From: Agreia bicolorata
GTDB lineage: Bacteria; Actinomycetota; Actinomycetes; Actinomycetales; Microbacteriaceae
DNA length: 64,000 bases
NCBI RefSeq assembly: GCF_000938265.1
Contig: NZ_JYFC01000001.1
Location: 62,001-126,000, forward strand
Reading direction: 5' to 3'
Made by a program: the position numbers and the translations under genes. Under the pieces are notes generated by a model that was given only the letters and a program-made list of their open reading frames with translations, was not told the DNA's origin and made no database searches. This document shows, one piece after another, positions 9,100 through 17,561 of the stretch (position 1 is its first letter; every line of letters starts with the position of its first letter).

Positions 9100-10878
9100 A
9101 TGAAGATTCGCGCCGGACGCACAGTCCCCCTCCGTTCTTACGGAGTCATCGGAGACGGCAGGACGATCGCCCTCATCGCTGAGGACGGCGGCGTTGACTG
9201 GCTGCCTGTGCCGGGAATGGACACGACGCCGGTGTTCGCCCGGCTGCTCGACGCGCACGACGGCGGAGCCATCGAGCTGGCTCCGGTCGAGGACTTCACC
9301 GTGTCGAGGCGCTACATCGACGGCACCAACGTGCTCGAGACCACGTTCACCACGGCGTCGGGCGTCGCCGTTCTCACCGACGCTCTCGTGACGGGCATAG
9401 CCGGAAGGCTGCCGTGGACGGAGATCGCCCGGCGCGTCGACGGCACGTCCGGCAGTGTGCGGTTCCGTTGGCGGGTGGCGCCGGGAACGTGCCTCTCGAC
9501 GGCCTCGCCCTGGAAGCAGGCCACGACGCACGGGCCCGTCATCCGAGTCGACGGGGTGACGATCGCCGTGCGCGGCGTCGAGCACGGTCCGCGCGGCGGT
9601 GGTGACGCCGCGTTCGCCGGTTCCTTCACCACGGAGAAGGGCTCGCGTCACGTGATCACCGTCGTGGGAACCTCGAACGAACCGTTGCACCTGCCAGACG
9701 CGTCCAACGTCGACCGCGGGATAGACCGCACGATCGAGAACTGGCAGTTCTGGTCGCGGGAGTTCAGCTATGACGGCCCGTGGTCTCTCGACGTGCACAG
9801 GAGCGCACTTGCCCTCAAACTGCTCATCTACAGCCCGACGGGTGCCATCGCGGCCGCGGGCACGACATCCCTGCCCGAGAACCCGCGAGGCGGCAAGAAC
9901 TGGGACTACCGCTTCGCCTGGGTACGCGACGTCGCGTACACGCTGCACGCGCTCATCCGGTTCGGGCTGCGTGAGGAGACCCACGCCGCCGTCGCGTGGC
10001 TTCTCACCACCATCAGACAGAACGGCCCCGAGCTGCACATCTTCTATCGGCTCGACGGCTCGTTGCCGTCGGGTGTGACGAAGCACGACGCCCCCGGATG
10101 GAACGGCGCCGGCCCTGTCGTGACGGGGAACCCGGCGAGGGGTCAGTTGCAGCTGGGCGTCTACGGCGACCTGTTCGACGTTATGAGGCTGTACGTCTCG
10201 GCCGGCAACGTTTTGGATGCCGAGACGGGCAGGCTTCTCGCATCGGTCGCCGACCGTGCCTGCGACGCGTGGCGGCAGCGCGACGCGGGCATGTGGGAGC
10301 TCGAGGACGAGCAGCACTACACCTCGTCGAAGATGGGCTGCTGGCAGGCTCTGGATGCCGCGGTCGAGCTGTGCGAGAGAGGCCAGATCCCGGGAGACTC
10401 GGCCCGGTGGAGTGCCGAACGCGAGCACATTCGTGAATGGATCGAGGCGAACTGCTGGTCGGAGGATATGCAGAGCTACGTCGCGTACCCCGGATCGGAC
10501 GAGCTGGATGCCTCGGTGCTGCTGCACGGGCCGAGCGGATTCGATCGCGGTGACAGGATGTCGAGCACCATCGACGCGCTGCATCAGGAGCTGGGCCGCG
10601 GGCCCCTGCTCTACCGCTACTCGGGCGCGGAGGCCGAGGAGGGCGCCTTCGTGGCCTGCTCGTTCTGGCTCGCATCCGCCCTCGCGTGCGTGGGTCGAAC
10701 TGAGGAGTCGGTCGCCCAGATGGAGGCCATGATCGCACTGTCGAACGACGTCGGAATCTTCTCGGAGATGATCGATCCCGACGACCTGTCGTTCCTCGGC
10801 AATCTGCCCCAGGCGCTGAGCCATCTCGCCCTGGTGAACGCCGCCATCACGATCGAGGAGCTCGCCGGGCTCGACTGA
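9100..10878 (+). CDS. Glycoside hydrolase family 15 protein (glucoamylase or trehalase-like)
   Basis: The 592-residue cytosolic protein has the bacterial GH15 layout: an N-terminal beta-sandwich (about 1-220) and an (alpha/alpha)6 barrel. Marks are YGVIGDGRTIALIAEDGGVD, the substrate-site motif NWDYRFAWVRD near residue 265 with the usual Arg-Asp, and EEGAFVACSFWLA near 515. In mycobacteria a GH15 enzyme is a trehalase, so the substrate could be trehalose or an alpha-glucan. There is no signal peptide. TAGACA (9088-9093) lies 6 nt before the ATG, consistent with a leaderless transcript. Confidence 0.9.
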   Translation: MKIRAGRTVPLRSYGVIGDGRTIALIAEDGGVDWLPVPGMDTTPVFARLLDAHDGGAIELAPVEDFTVSRRYIDGTNVLETTFTTASGVAVLTDALVTGIAGRLPWTEIARRVDGTSGSVRFRWRVAPGTCLSTASPWKQATTHGPVIRVDGVTIAVRGVEHGPRGGGDAAFAGSFTTEKGSRHVITVVGTSNEPLHLPDASNVDRGIDRTIENWQFWSREFSYDGPWSLDVHRSALALKLLIYSPTGAIAAAGTTSLPENPRGGKNWDYRFAWVRDVAYTLHALIRFGLREETHAAVAWLLTTIRQNGPELHIFYRLDGSLPSGVTKHDAPGWNGAGPVVTGNPARGQLQLGVYGDLFDVMRLYVSAGNVLDAETGRLLASVADRACDAWRQRDAGMWELEDEQHYTSSKMGCWQALDAAVELCERGQIPGDSARWSAEREHIREWIEANCWSEDMQSYVAYPGSDELDASVLLHGPSGFDRGDRMSSTIDALHQELGRGPLLYRYSGAEAEEGAFVACSFWLASALACVGRTEESVAQMEAMIALSNDVGIFSEMIDPDDLSFLGNLPQALSHLALVNAAITIEELAGLD

Positions 10879-10957
10879 CGGAGTCGTATCTCAGCACGAC
10901 TGAGGTGCGGGCGCAACCCGCTGACCCATGCCTGCGGCGGTGCCTATCGTGGAGACC

Positions 10958-11503
10958 ATGACAACGACAATCGAACGCCCGACAACCGCCCCCAGCGACG
11001 CGGGAGCCAAAAGCACCCGGCGCCAGAACGCGGAGCGGGGTTTCAAGGCCTCGAAGGCCCTGACCGACAGCCTGCAGAAGGTTCTGGTCGATCTGATCGA
11101 GCTGCACCTCCAGGGCAAGCAGGCGCACTGGAACGTCGTGGGCAAGAACTTCCGCGACCTTCACCTGCAGCTCGACGAGATCATCGACGCCGCCCGGGAG
11201 TTCAGCGACACGGTCGCCGAGCGTCTCCGGGCACTGCATGCGGTTCCAGACGGGCGCAGCGACACCGTCGCGGCGACGACCACGCTGCCCGAGTACCCGA
11301 ACGGCGAGGTCGACACGGCCGAGACCGTCGACCTGATCACCGTTCGCATCGAGGCGGTCGTCGGAACCATGCGCGACGTGCATGACGACGTCGACGAGGC
11401 CGACCCGACGAGCGCCGACATCCTGCACGGCATCATCGAGAAGCTCGAGCAGTATGCCTGGATGGTCTCGGCCGAGAACCGCACGGCCACCAAGAAGTCC
11501 TAG
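10958..11503 (+). CDS. dps: Dps-family ferritin-like DNA protection protein
   Basis: The 181-residue protein has the Dps helix-bundle signature: HWNVVGKNFRDLHLQLDEI near residue 48, and SDTVAERLRAL about 30 residues on, supplying the His, Asp and Glu of the intersubunit ferroxidase site. Dps dodecamers oxidise and store iron and protect DNA. The frame starts at 10928, but the ATG at 10958 has GGAG 4 nt upstream and also TATCGT (10945-10950) 7 nt upstream as a -10 for a leaderless message. N- and C-terminal tails are rich in Thr, Ala and Lys, as in DNA-binding forms. Confidence 0.92.
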   Translation: MTTTIERPTTAPSDAGAKSTRRQNAERGFKASKALTDSLQKVLVDLIELHLQGKQAHWNVVGKNFRDLHLQLDEIIDAAREFSDTVAERLRALHAVPDGRSDTVAATTTLPEYPNGEVDTAETVDLITVRIEAVVGTMRDVHDDVDEADPTSADILHGIIEKLEQYAWMVSAENRTATKKS

Positions 11504-11524
11504 GCCTTCTCCGTAACGACGACG

Positions 11525-11565
11525 AACGGCGTGCCGCTCCCAGATGGGAGCGACACGCCGTTCTT
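11525..11565. terminator. Bidirectional terminator between dps and amtB
   Basis: AACGGCGTG (11525-11533) pairs with CACGCCGTT (11554-11562), and GCTCCC/GGGAGC (11536-11541, 11546-11551) forms an inner stem. TCTT follows on the plus strand. It separates two convergent genes. Confidence 0.8.
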
Positions 11566-11589
11566 GGCTGTGTCAGTGATGCGGAGAGG

Positions 11590-12864
11590 TCAGCGGGTCT
11601 CTTCGAGGAGGATGTAGCCCTCTTCGCCGTGAACCACCGTGTCGATGCCGGCGATCTCGTCTTCGTTCTTGACCCGGAAGCCCATCGTCTTCTCGATGAT
11701 GAGTCCGATGATGTACGAGAGCACGAACGAGTAGATGAGAACGGCGAAGGCCGCGATGGCCTGCTTGCCGAGCTGCTCGCCGCCGAAGCCGAAGAAGAGG
11801 CCGACGTTGTTGCCGAGCAGACCGATGTAGAGCGTTCCGATGACGCCGCCGACGAGGTGGATGCCCACGACATCGAGCGAGTCGTCGAAGCCGAGCTTGA
11901 ACTTGAGGTCGATGGCGACGGCGCAGACCGCGCCGACCAGGATTCCCAAGACGATCGCCCAGAACGGCGTCAAGATGTTACACGCTGGGGTGATGGCGAC
12001 CAGACCGGCGACGGCACCCGATGCGGCACCGACCGAGGTCGGCTTGCCGTCCTTGATCTTCTCGACGACGAGCCAGCCGAGGATACCGGCGGCAGGAGCG
12101 GCGATGGTGTTGAGGAACGCGACTGCTGCGACGCCGTCGGCCGCGAGTTCGCTACCCGCGTTGAAGCCGAACCAGCCGAACCACAGGAGGCCGGCACCGA
12201 GGAGCACGAAGGGCGGGTTGTGCGGCTTGTGTACACCCTTGGCGAAGTTGACGCGCTTGCCGAGAACGAGAGCCAGGGCGAGCGCTGCTGCACCGGCGTT
12301 GATGTGCACGGCCGTTCCACCGGCGAAGTCGTTCGCTCCGATCGTGTAGGCGATCCAGCCGCCGTCGGAGACGGCGCCGTCCGTGACCGTGAAGTTGAAG
12401 ACCCAGCTGGCGACCGGGAAGTAGACGACCGTCGCCCAGACACCGGCGAAGACCATCCAGGCACCGAACTTGGCCCGGTCGGCGATGGCGCCGGAGATGA
12501 GGGCGACGGTGATGATCGCGAACGTCGCCTGGAACGCCGCGAACGCGAGAGTCGGGTACGCCGTCGTGATGTCGCCGCCCGTGGCCTCATTGAAGGCACC
12601 CTGCAGGCCGAGCTGGTCGAGGTCGATTCCGAGAACGCCGTCGATTCCGACGAAGTTGCCGACTCCCGCGTTCGAGAACGTGATGGCGTATCCGTACAGA
12701 ACCCAGAGAACGCCGATGAGCCCCATGGCTCCGAAGCTCAGCATCATCATGCTGATAACGCTCTTGGCCTTGACGAGTCCTCCATAGAAGAACGCAAGTC
12801 CGGGCGTCATCAGAAGTACGAGGGCTGCTGCTATGAGCAAAAAGGCGGTATTGCCCTGGTCCAT
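11590..12864 (-). CDS. amtB: Ammonium transporter Amt
   Basis: The 424-residue membrane protein conducts ammonium. It has 11 hydrophobic spans and the Amt signature GLAFFYGGLVKAKS near residue 25, then GAWMVFAGVWATVVYFPVASWVF and the pore region FAGGTAVHINAG with its conserved His. The ATG at 12864 has AGAGAGGTAA 8 nt upstream and removes a nine-residue unsupported extension. A GlnR-type box lies upstream (12985-13022). No glnK or glnD follows, unlike many actinobacterial amtB operons, so PII coupling must come from elsewhere in the genome. Confidence 0.95.
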   Translation of the reverse strand: MDQGNTAFLLIAAALVLLMTPGLAFFYGGLVKAKSVISMMMLSFGAMGLIGVLWVLYGYAITFSNAGVGNFVGIDGVLGIDLDQLGLQGAFNEATGGDITTAYPTLAFAAFQATFAIITVALISGAIADRAKFGAWMVFAGVWATVVYFPVASWVFNFTVTDGAVSDGGWIAYTIGANDFAGGTAVHINAGAAALALALVLGKRVNFAKGVHKPHNPPFVLLGAGLLWFGWFGFNAGSELAADGVAAVAFLNTIAAPAAGILGWLVVEKIKDGKPTSVGAASGAVAGLVAITPACNILTPFWAIVLGILVGAVCAVAIDLKFKLGFDDSLDVVGIHLVGGVIGTLYIGLLGNNVGLFFGFGGEQLGKQAIAAFAVLIYSFVLSYIIGLIIEKTMGFRVKNEDEIAGIDTVVHGEEGYILLEETR

Positions 12865-12984
12865 TGAAATTACCTCTCTTAGTTGTTGCAAGGTGCACCG
12901 AGAGATGATGACGAACGGGGGTGCTGTTAGAAGGAAACCAGCGCGCGCGCCTCACTCGGGTATGCCCAACTATCGTGTGAAGAA

Positions 12985-13022
12985 GTTTCAAGACGTGCGC
13001 CCCAATGTTTCCGGCACGTAAC
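12985..13022 (-). promoter_or_regulatory. GlnR-type nitrogen control box of amtB
   Basis: Read towards amtB the order is GTTAC-n6-GAAAC-n6-GCGCA-n6-GAAAC, matching the GlnR consensus gTnAC-n6-GaAAc repeated twice, with only the second a-site degenerate. A GATAGT hexamer (12974-12969) follows after 10 bases and is the probable -10. The glnA box at 53619-53656 has the same orientation and the same 10-base gap. Confidence 0.8.
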
Positions 13023-13102
13023 GCTCGCACGGCAATTGTAAAAACTGTGTTTCGCGTCGCTGTCGAACCACGCAGAGAGGCTGCGAGCCGGGAGAACGGT
13101 TG

Positions 13103-14143
13103 TCAGTACTGGGTGGAGGCGATGAGTCTGGACACCGCTCGCAGGTACTTCTTGCGGTAGCCGCCCGACATCATGTCGCCGGCGAAGACCCCGTCAAGAG
13201 GGCTGCCCGTTGCGAAGATGGGGATCTGGGCGTCGTAGACCCGGTCTATGAATGCGACGAACCGCAGGGCGTCGGTCTGACCGTGCAGAGGTGCGACTTC
13301 GTCGAGCACGATCGCATCGATGCCGTCGATGAGCTTGACGAACTTCGACGGGTGGATGGTGCCGAGATGAGTGATGAGTCCGCCGAAATCGTCGCGCGAG
13401 ATGGATGCCGAAGCCGATTTCTGCACCACAGCGGAGACGGCGGCATCGATTCCTGAATCGTCGAGCACACGGGCGTGACCCTCGATGTCACGTCGACGGT
13501 AGTCGAGACCGTCGATTCGCACGGTGTCGAAGCGATCGGAGAGCGACTGGATCTCTCGAAGAAAGTCGGCCGCGGCGAATCGTCCTTCGCCCAGCGCGTT
13601 CGGCGGCGTGTTGCTGGTCGCTGCGAGGCGGGTTCCGGATGCGCTCAGCTCGCCGAGCAGGCGCGTCATCATCATCGTGTCGCCCGGGTCGTCGAGCTCG
13701 AACTCGTCTATGGCGATCAGCTTGGCACCGGTGAAGAGCTTCACCGCAGCCGCATAGCCCATCGCTCCCACGATCGCCGTGTACTCGATGAAGGTACCGA
13801 AGTACTTTGGCCCCGGTGCGGCATGCCAGAGGGCGGCGAGGAGGTGGGTCTTGCCGACACCGAAGCCGCCGTCGAGGTAGATCCCTGTCGGCCCGGTTGG
13901 CGCCTTCTTCTGTCGTGAGAAGAATCCGCCCGTGCGAGTCGTCGGTGCCCACGACGTCGAGAATGTCCGCACGATTTCGAGGGCGTCGGTCTGAGAGGGG
14001 TAATCGGGATCGGGCCGATACGAGTCGAACGACGCGCCGTCGAACTGCCGCGGCGGCACGAGCACCGCTGCCATCTCGGCTCCGGAGAGGTTCGGAGCAC
14101 GATCGACGAGTCGAACGAGGGTTGTGGGGATGGATGACGCCAT
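13103..14143 (-). CDS. zapE: ZapE/AFG1-family P-loop ATPase
   Basis: The 346-residue protein has Walker A GGFGVGKTHLL near residue 105, Walker B KLIAIDEFELDD near 155, a sensor-like AATSNTPPNALGEGRF and the arginine-rich C-terminal part of the AFG1/ZapE family. In enterobacteria ZapE destabilises FtsZ; in mitochondria AFG1 is a chaperone ATPase. Its role in actinobacteria is not settled. The frame extends to 14230, but MASSIPTTL at 14143 fits the family and has GGAAGAG upstream. It is divergent from the rhodanese gene. Confidence 0.88.
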   Translation of the reverse strand: MASSIPTTLVRLVDRAPNLSGAEMAAVLVPPRQFDGASFDSYRPDPDYPSQTDALEIVRTFSTSWAPTTRTGGFFSRQKKAPTGPTGIYLDGGFGVGKTHLLAALWHAAPGPKYFGTFIEYTAIVGAMGYAAAVKLFTGAKLIAIDEFELDDPGDTMMMTRLLGELSASGTRLAATSNTPPNALGEGRFAAADFLREIQSLSDRFDTVRIDGLDYRRRDIEGHARVLDDSGIDAAVSAVVQKSASASISRDDFGGLITHLGTIHPSKFVKLIDGIDAIVLDEVAPLHGQTDALRFVAFIDRVYDAQIPIFATGSPLDGVFAGDMMSGGYRKKYLRAVSRLIASTQY

Positions 14144-14304
14144 GACGGAGCTCTTCCGGAGAGTTTGTGTCGAACGGAGACGTTTCCCGGAGAACGAGCA
14201 CCGGAACGGCATAGATTCGAGTGGAGACAAGTGTCTCCAGACTAAACCGCCGATACCGCTGGCCGGTCTCCAACCGGTGCCCGCACTTCCAGGAGGAACA
14301 ACCC

Positions 14305-15204
14305 ATGACTGTCGCCGCCGATCCGTCGCCCCGTTTCGCTGAATTCGCGCATCCGGAGCGTCTCGTGAGCACCGACTGGCTGCAGCAGCACCTCGGCGAA
14401 CCGGGGCTCGTAGTGGTGGAGTCAGATGAGGACGTGCTGCTCTACGAGATCGGACACATCCCGACCGCAGTCAAGATCGACTGGCACACCGATCTCAACG
14501 ACCCTGTGGTGCGGGACTACATCTCGGGCGAGCAGTTCGCCGCGCTGGCGGAGTCGAAGGGCATCTCCCGGGACAGCACTGTGGTCATCTACGGCGACAA
14601 GAACAACTGGTGGGCCGCCTACGCGCTCTGGGTGTTCACCCTGTTCGGCCACACAGACGTGCGGCTGCTCGATGGTGGCCGGGATGCCTGGATCGCCGAG
14701 GGCAGGCCCGTCACGACGGATGAGGCCGAGATCGTCGCAGCGTCGTATCCGGTCGTGGAACGCGACGACACGGCCATCCGGGCGTTCAAAGACGACGTCC
14801 TCGGCCATCTGGGCAGTCCACTCATCGACGTGCGCTCGCCCGAGGAGTACACCGGGCAGCGCACCACTGCGCCGGCGTATCCCGAGGAGGGCGCTCTGCG
14901 CGCGGGTCACATTCCCACGGCCCAGAACGTTCCCTGGGCGCGGGCGGCGGCCCCAGACGGCAGATTCCGGGGCATCGACGAGCTGAACGAGATCTACAGG
15001 GAGGGCGCGGGCCTCGTCGACGGCGACGAGGTCATCGCATACTGCCGCATCGGAGAGAGATCGAGCCACACGTGGTTCGTGCTCACCCATCTTCTCGGCT
15101 TCGACTCGGTGCGCAATTACGACGGATCGTGGACCGAGTGGGGAAGCGCCGTGCGTGTTCCCATTAGCACCGGCGACGCTCCGGGAGTGGCCCCGGCCCG
15201 CTGA
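14305..15204 (+). CDS. Sulfurtransferase with tandem rhodanese domains
   Basis: A 299-residue thiosulfate or 3-mercaptopyruvate sulfurtransferase with two rhodanese domains. The first (about 25-130) is inactive. The second (about 165-285) carries the active-site Cys in the loop [15 protein letters not shown], and [10 protein letters not shown] and [15 protein letters not shown] mark it clearly. AGGAGGA lies 8 nt before the ATG, which decides the start over the longer open frame from 14221. sufE follows 32 bases downstream, so the pair may pass persulfide sulfur. Confidence 0.93.
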   Translation: MTVAADPSPRFAEFAHPERLVSTDWLQQHLGEPGLVVVESDEDVLLYEIGHIPTAVKIDWHTDLNDPVVRDYISGEQFAALAESKGISRDSTVVIYGDKNNWWAAYALWVFTLFGHTDVRLLDGGRDAWIAEGRPVTTDEAEIVAASYPVVERDDTAIRAFKDDVLGHLGSPLIDVRSPEEYTGQRTTAPAYPEEGALRAGHIPTAQNVPWARAAAPDGRFRGIDELNEIYREGAGLVDGDEVIAYCRIGERSSHTWFVLTHLLGFDSVRNYDGSWTEWGSAVRVPISTGDAPGVAPAR

Positions 15205-15236
15205 CCGCACTGTCGAATAGGCGATAATTCATAGAC

Positions 15237-15674
15237 ATGAATGCGACAGAACTTCCCGACTCCCTCGCGGAGATCCGCGACGATTTTCTCGATCTCGAGG
15301 TCAAGGAGCGATTGCAGCTGCTGCTCGAGTTCTCGAATGAGCTTCCGGAGCTGCCCGAGCGCTATCGCGACCACCCGGATCTCTTCGAGCGCGTCGAGGA
15401 GTGCCAGTCGCCGATCTTCATCGTCGTCGAGGTCGACGCAGACAGCGCGGTCCACCTGTTCGCGACGGCGCCGGCCGAAGCGCCGACCACCCGTGGTTTC
15501 GCGTCCATCCTCGTGCAGGGCATCGACGGGCTTGCGGCCTCGCAGGTGCTCGAGCTCGCCGATGACTACCCGAGCATGCTCGGACTCACTGCCGCCGTCT
15601 CACCCCTGCGCATCCGGGGCATGACCGCGATGCTCGCGCGCATCAAGAGACAGGTGCGCGAGCGAGCAGCCTGA
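15237..15674 (+). CDS. sufE: SufE-family sulfur acceptor protein
   Basis: The 145-residue protein accepts persulfide sulfur from a cysteine desulfurase for Fe-S cluster assembly. The acceptor Cys is in RVEECQSPIFIV near residue 53, and GFASILVQGIDGL and SPLRIRGMTAML complete the SufE fold. GATAAT lies 8 nt upstream of the ATG with CTGACC 16 bases before it, so it may be transcribed separately from the rhodanese gene and nearly leaderless. Its stop is one base from the convergent hydrolase stop. Confidence 0.92.
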   Translation: MNATELPDSLAEIRDDFLDLEVKERLQLLLEFSNELPELPERYRDHPDLFERVEECQSPIFIVVEVDADSAVHLFATAPAEAPTTRGFASILVQGIDGLAASQVLELADDYPSMLGLTAAVSPLRIRGMTAMLARIKRQVRERAA

Positions 15675-15675
15675 C

Positions 15676-16851
15676 TCATGCTTCGTGCAGCCAGGCCCTG
15701 ATCGCTTCGTTCCAGCGCTCCGGGTCGTAGTTCCAGAGCTTCGTGTGACGCGCGATGGAGAAAGGCACGAAGGTCACGATGTCGGGTCGGAGTTCTGCGA
15801 GTTTTCTGCTCGATACGCTCGACACGTAACCGTCGTCATCGCTGTGCAACAGCAGGATGCGTGTGTCGAGTTCGCCGCTGCGGGCCACGAAGTCGAGCCG
15901 GTCAAGATCGACAGACTTCTCAAGCCCTGTCGCGACATTGCCCCAGTCATGCGTCAGCGTGGCCAGAGCGGCAGTCTGCACGGGTGCAGGAATGCGCAGC
16001 TGCGTGCTGCGGTATCGGAGCGTCTCGTGCCAGTCGATCACGGGTGAATCGAGCACGATGCCGTCGATCACATGCTTCAGATGCGACCGGGCGGCGACCT
16101 GAAGCACGGTCGCTCCCCCCATCGACCAGCCCATCAAGATGACGCTTGTCGCGCCGGCCGCGACCGCATAGTCCAGAGCGGCGTCGACGTCCTCCCACTC
16201 CGTCTCGCCGAGCCGGAACCGGCCGTCGGCGCTGCGCGGCGCATCCCCGTCGTTGCGGTAGGAGACCAGAAGAGACGTGTAACCGGCCTCGTGGAAGACC
16301 CGGCTCGCGCGAAGCGTCTCGGCGCGCCTGACCGCCCGGCCGTGAACCTGGATGACCCACTGTGTCGAGTCGGGATCGGCCGAAGGGATCAGCCACGCCG
16401 GCGCGTCTCCGACAGGGGTGGGGATGGACACGTTGCGGTAGGCGAACGGGAACTCGCGTGGATGCAGAAAGTACCAGCCGCTGATTCGACCGGTCGACGC
16501 CTGTTCGAGGTCGCCGAAGTCGACCTCGAGAAGGGAACGGGTCACGGCGCCCTCGGTCACGGAGATGACCTCGCCGATTCGGGCGTGGCCACCGCTTCGG
16601 TCGAACCACAGACTGTATCGACCGGGCAGAAGCGTGTCGGCTGCGGCGCGGAGGGTGATCGTTCCGGCTTCGAGATCGACCGACTCGATCTTCGCGTCCT
16701 CTGATGGATTCTTCGGAGGCACGACGACCGAACGTGAGACGAGGGTTGTGAGCACCGCGGCGGCGGCGGTAGCCGCCGCGGCCAGGGCGCCCGCCACGAT
16801 GGCGGCGACAGCCCAGCTCGGTACAGGGCGGCGGTCGTCTGGTGCGGTCAT
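15676..16851 (-). CDS. Membrane-anchored alpha/beta hydrolase
   Basis: This 391-residue protein has a single transmembrane segment at about residues 12-36 and an extracytoplasmic alpha/beta hydrolase domain. The nucleophile elbow is GWSMGGATV (Ser), an Asp sits in LLLHSDDDGYV and the likely His is in SIARHTKLW near the C-terminus. Substrate unknown; distant relatives are peptidases and esterases. The open frame runs to 16980, but MTAPDDRRP directly before the anchor is the natural start. The 5' end overlaps nothing; DUF3000 starts divergently 114 bases away. Confidence 0.82.
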   Translation of the reverse strand: MTAPDDRRPVPSWAVAAIVAGALAAAATAAAAVLTTLVSRSVVVPPKNPSEDAKIESVDLEAGTITLRAAADTLLPGRYSLWFDRSGGHARIGEVISVTEGAVTRSLLEVDFGDLEQASTGRISGWYFLHPREFPFAYRNVSIPTPVGDAPAWLIPSADPDSTQWVIQVHGRAVRRAETLRASRVFHEAGYTSLLVSYRNDGDAPRSADGRFRLGETEWEDVDAALDYAVAAGATSVILMGWSMGGATVLQVAARSHLKHVIDGIVLDSPVIDWHETLRYRSTQLRIPAPVQTAALATLTHDWGNVATGLEKSVDLDRLDFVARSGELDTRILLLHSDDDGYVSSVSSRKLAELRPDIVTFVPFSIARHTKLWNYDPERWNEAIRAWLHEA

Positions 16852-16964
16852 AGCGGTGTGATCTCTCTGTCGTCGACGCGGGGCGAGAGGCCAGAGCCCG
16901 CCCGCAATGGTCGTCATCGGCGTGCCTGCGGCGCGCAGCATGCGGGAAACTCTAGTCTGCAGAC

Positions 16965-17561
16965 GTGTCCGACACTCCAACCACGTCCGAACTCCCTGCT
17001 GCCTTCGAGGCTGCCGTGGCAGCGGTCCGTGCAGCTGCGACCCGACCCGAACTCGTCGTCACCGAGATTCCTTCGCCGGCGAACCTTGCTCCGTACTCGC
17101 TCGCGCTCGCCGCAGATGTGAATCCCGAGCGGCACGGCTCCGATTCGGAGCTCGGCACAGGTCGATTCATTCTTCTCTACGATCCCGACGAGCCGGAAGC
17201 CTGGGGTGGTGCATTCCGGGTCGTCTGTTTCGCCCAGGCGCCGCTCGAGACGGAGATCGGGCTCGACCCGTTCCTCGCCGATGTCACGTGGTCATGGCTT
17301 GTGGACGCGCTCAACACCCGCGGCGCCCGGTACTCTGCAGCCTCGGGAACAGCCACCAAGATCATCTCCAGCGGATTCGGCGAGCTGAGGTCGCAGGGCG
17401 ACGGCGCGCAGATCGAACTCCGCGCATCCTGGACCCCCGACGATTTCGACGTGACGGCGCATGTGGAAGGCTGGGGGGAATTGCTCTGCATGCTCGCCGG
17501 TCTTCCGCCCGCGATCGACGGAGTCACACAATTGAATGCGAGGCGCTTCGGGCGTGACTGA
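16965..17561 (+). CDS. DUF3000 family protein
   Basis: A 198-residue soluble protein of the actinobacterial DUF3000 family: AAFEAAVAAVRAAATRPEL at the N-terminus, then LAADVNPERHG, LLYDPDEPEAWGGAFR and ASWTPDDFDVTAHVEGW. No catalytic motif is evident and the function is unknown. It starts at a GTG with TAGTCT (16953-16958) exactly 6 nt upstream, a clean leaderless promoter. It overlaps the following RNase D-like gene by 8 bases, an arrangement conserved across actinobacteria that suggests a shared RNA-related role. Confidence 0.9.
   Translation: MSDTPTTSELPAAFEAAVAAVRAAATRPELVVTEIPSPANLAPYSLALAADVNPERHGSDSELGTGRFILLYDPDEPEAWGGAFRVVCFAQAPLETEIGLDPFLADVTWSWLVDALNTRGARYSAASGTATKIISSGFGELRSQGDGAQIELRASWTPDDFDVTAHVEGWGELLCMLAGLPPAIDGVTQLNARRFGRD

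Noticed and set aside
9031-10824. Long open frame antisense to the GH15 gene (597 codons)
   Set aside because: It is a high-GC shadow frame with Arg/Val/Asp-rich translation and no family motif, and it lies opposite a clear enzyme gene.
11629-12867. Open frame antisense to amtB (412 codons)
   Set aside because: Strongly acidic shadow translation; the Amt membrane protein on the other strand explains the reading frame.
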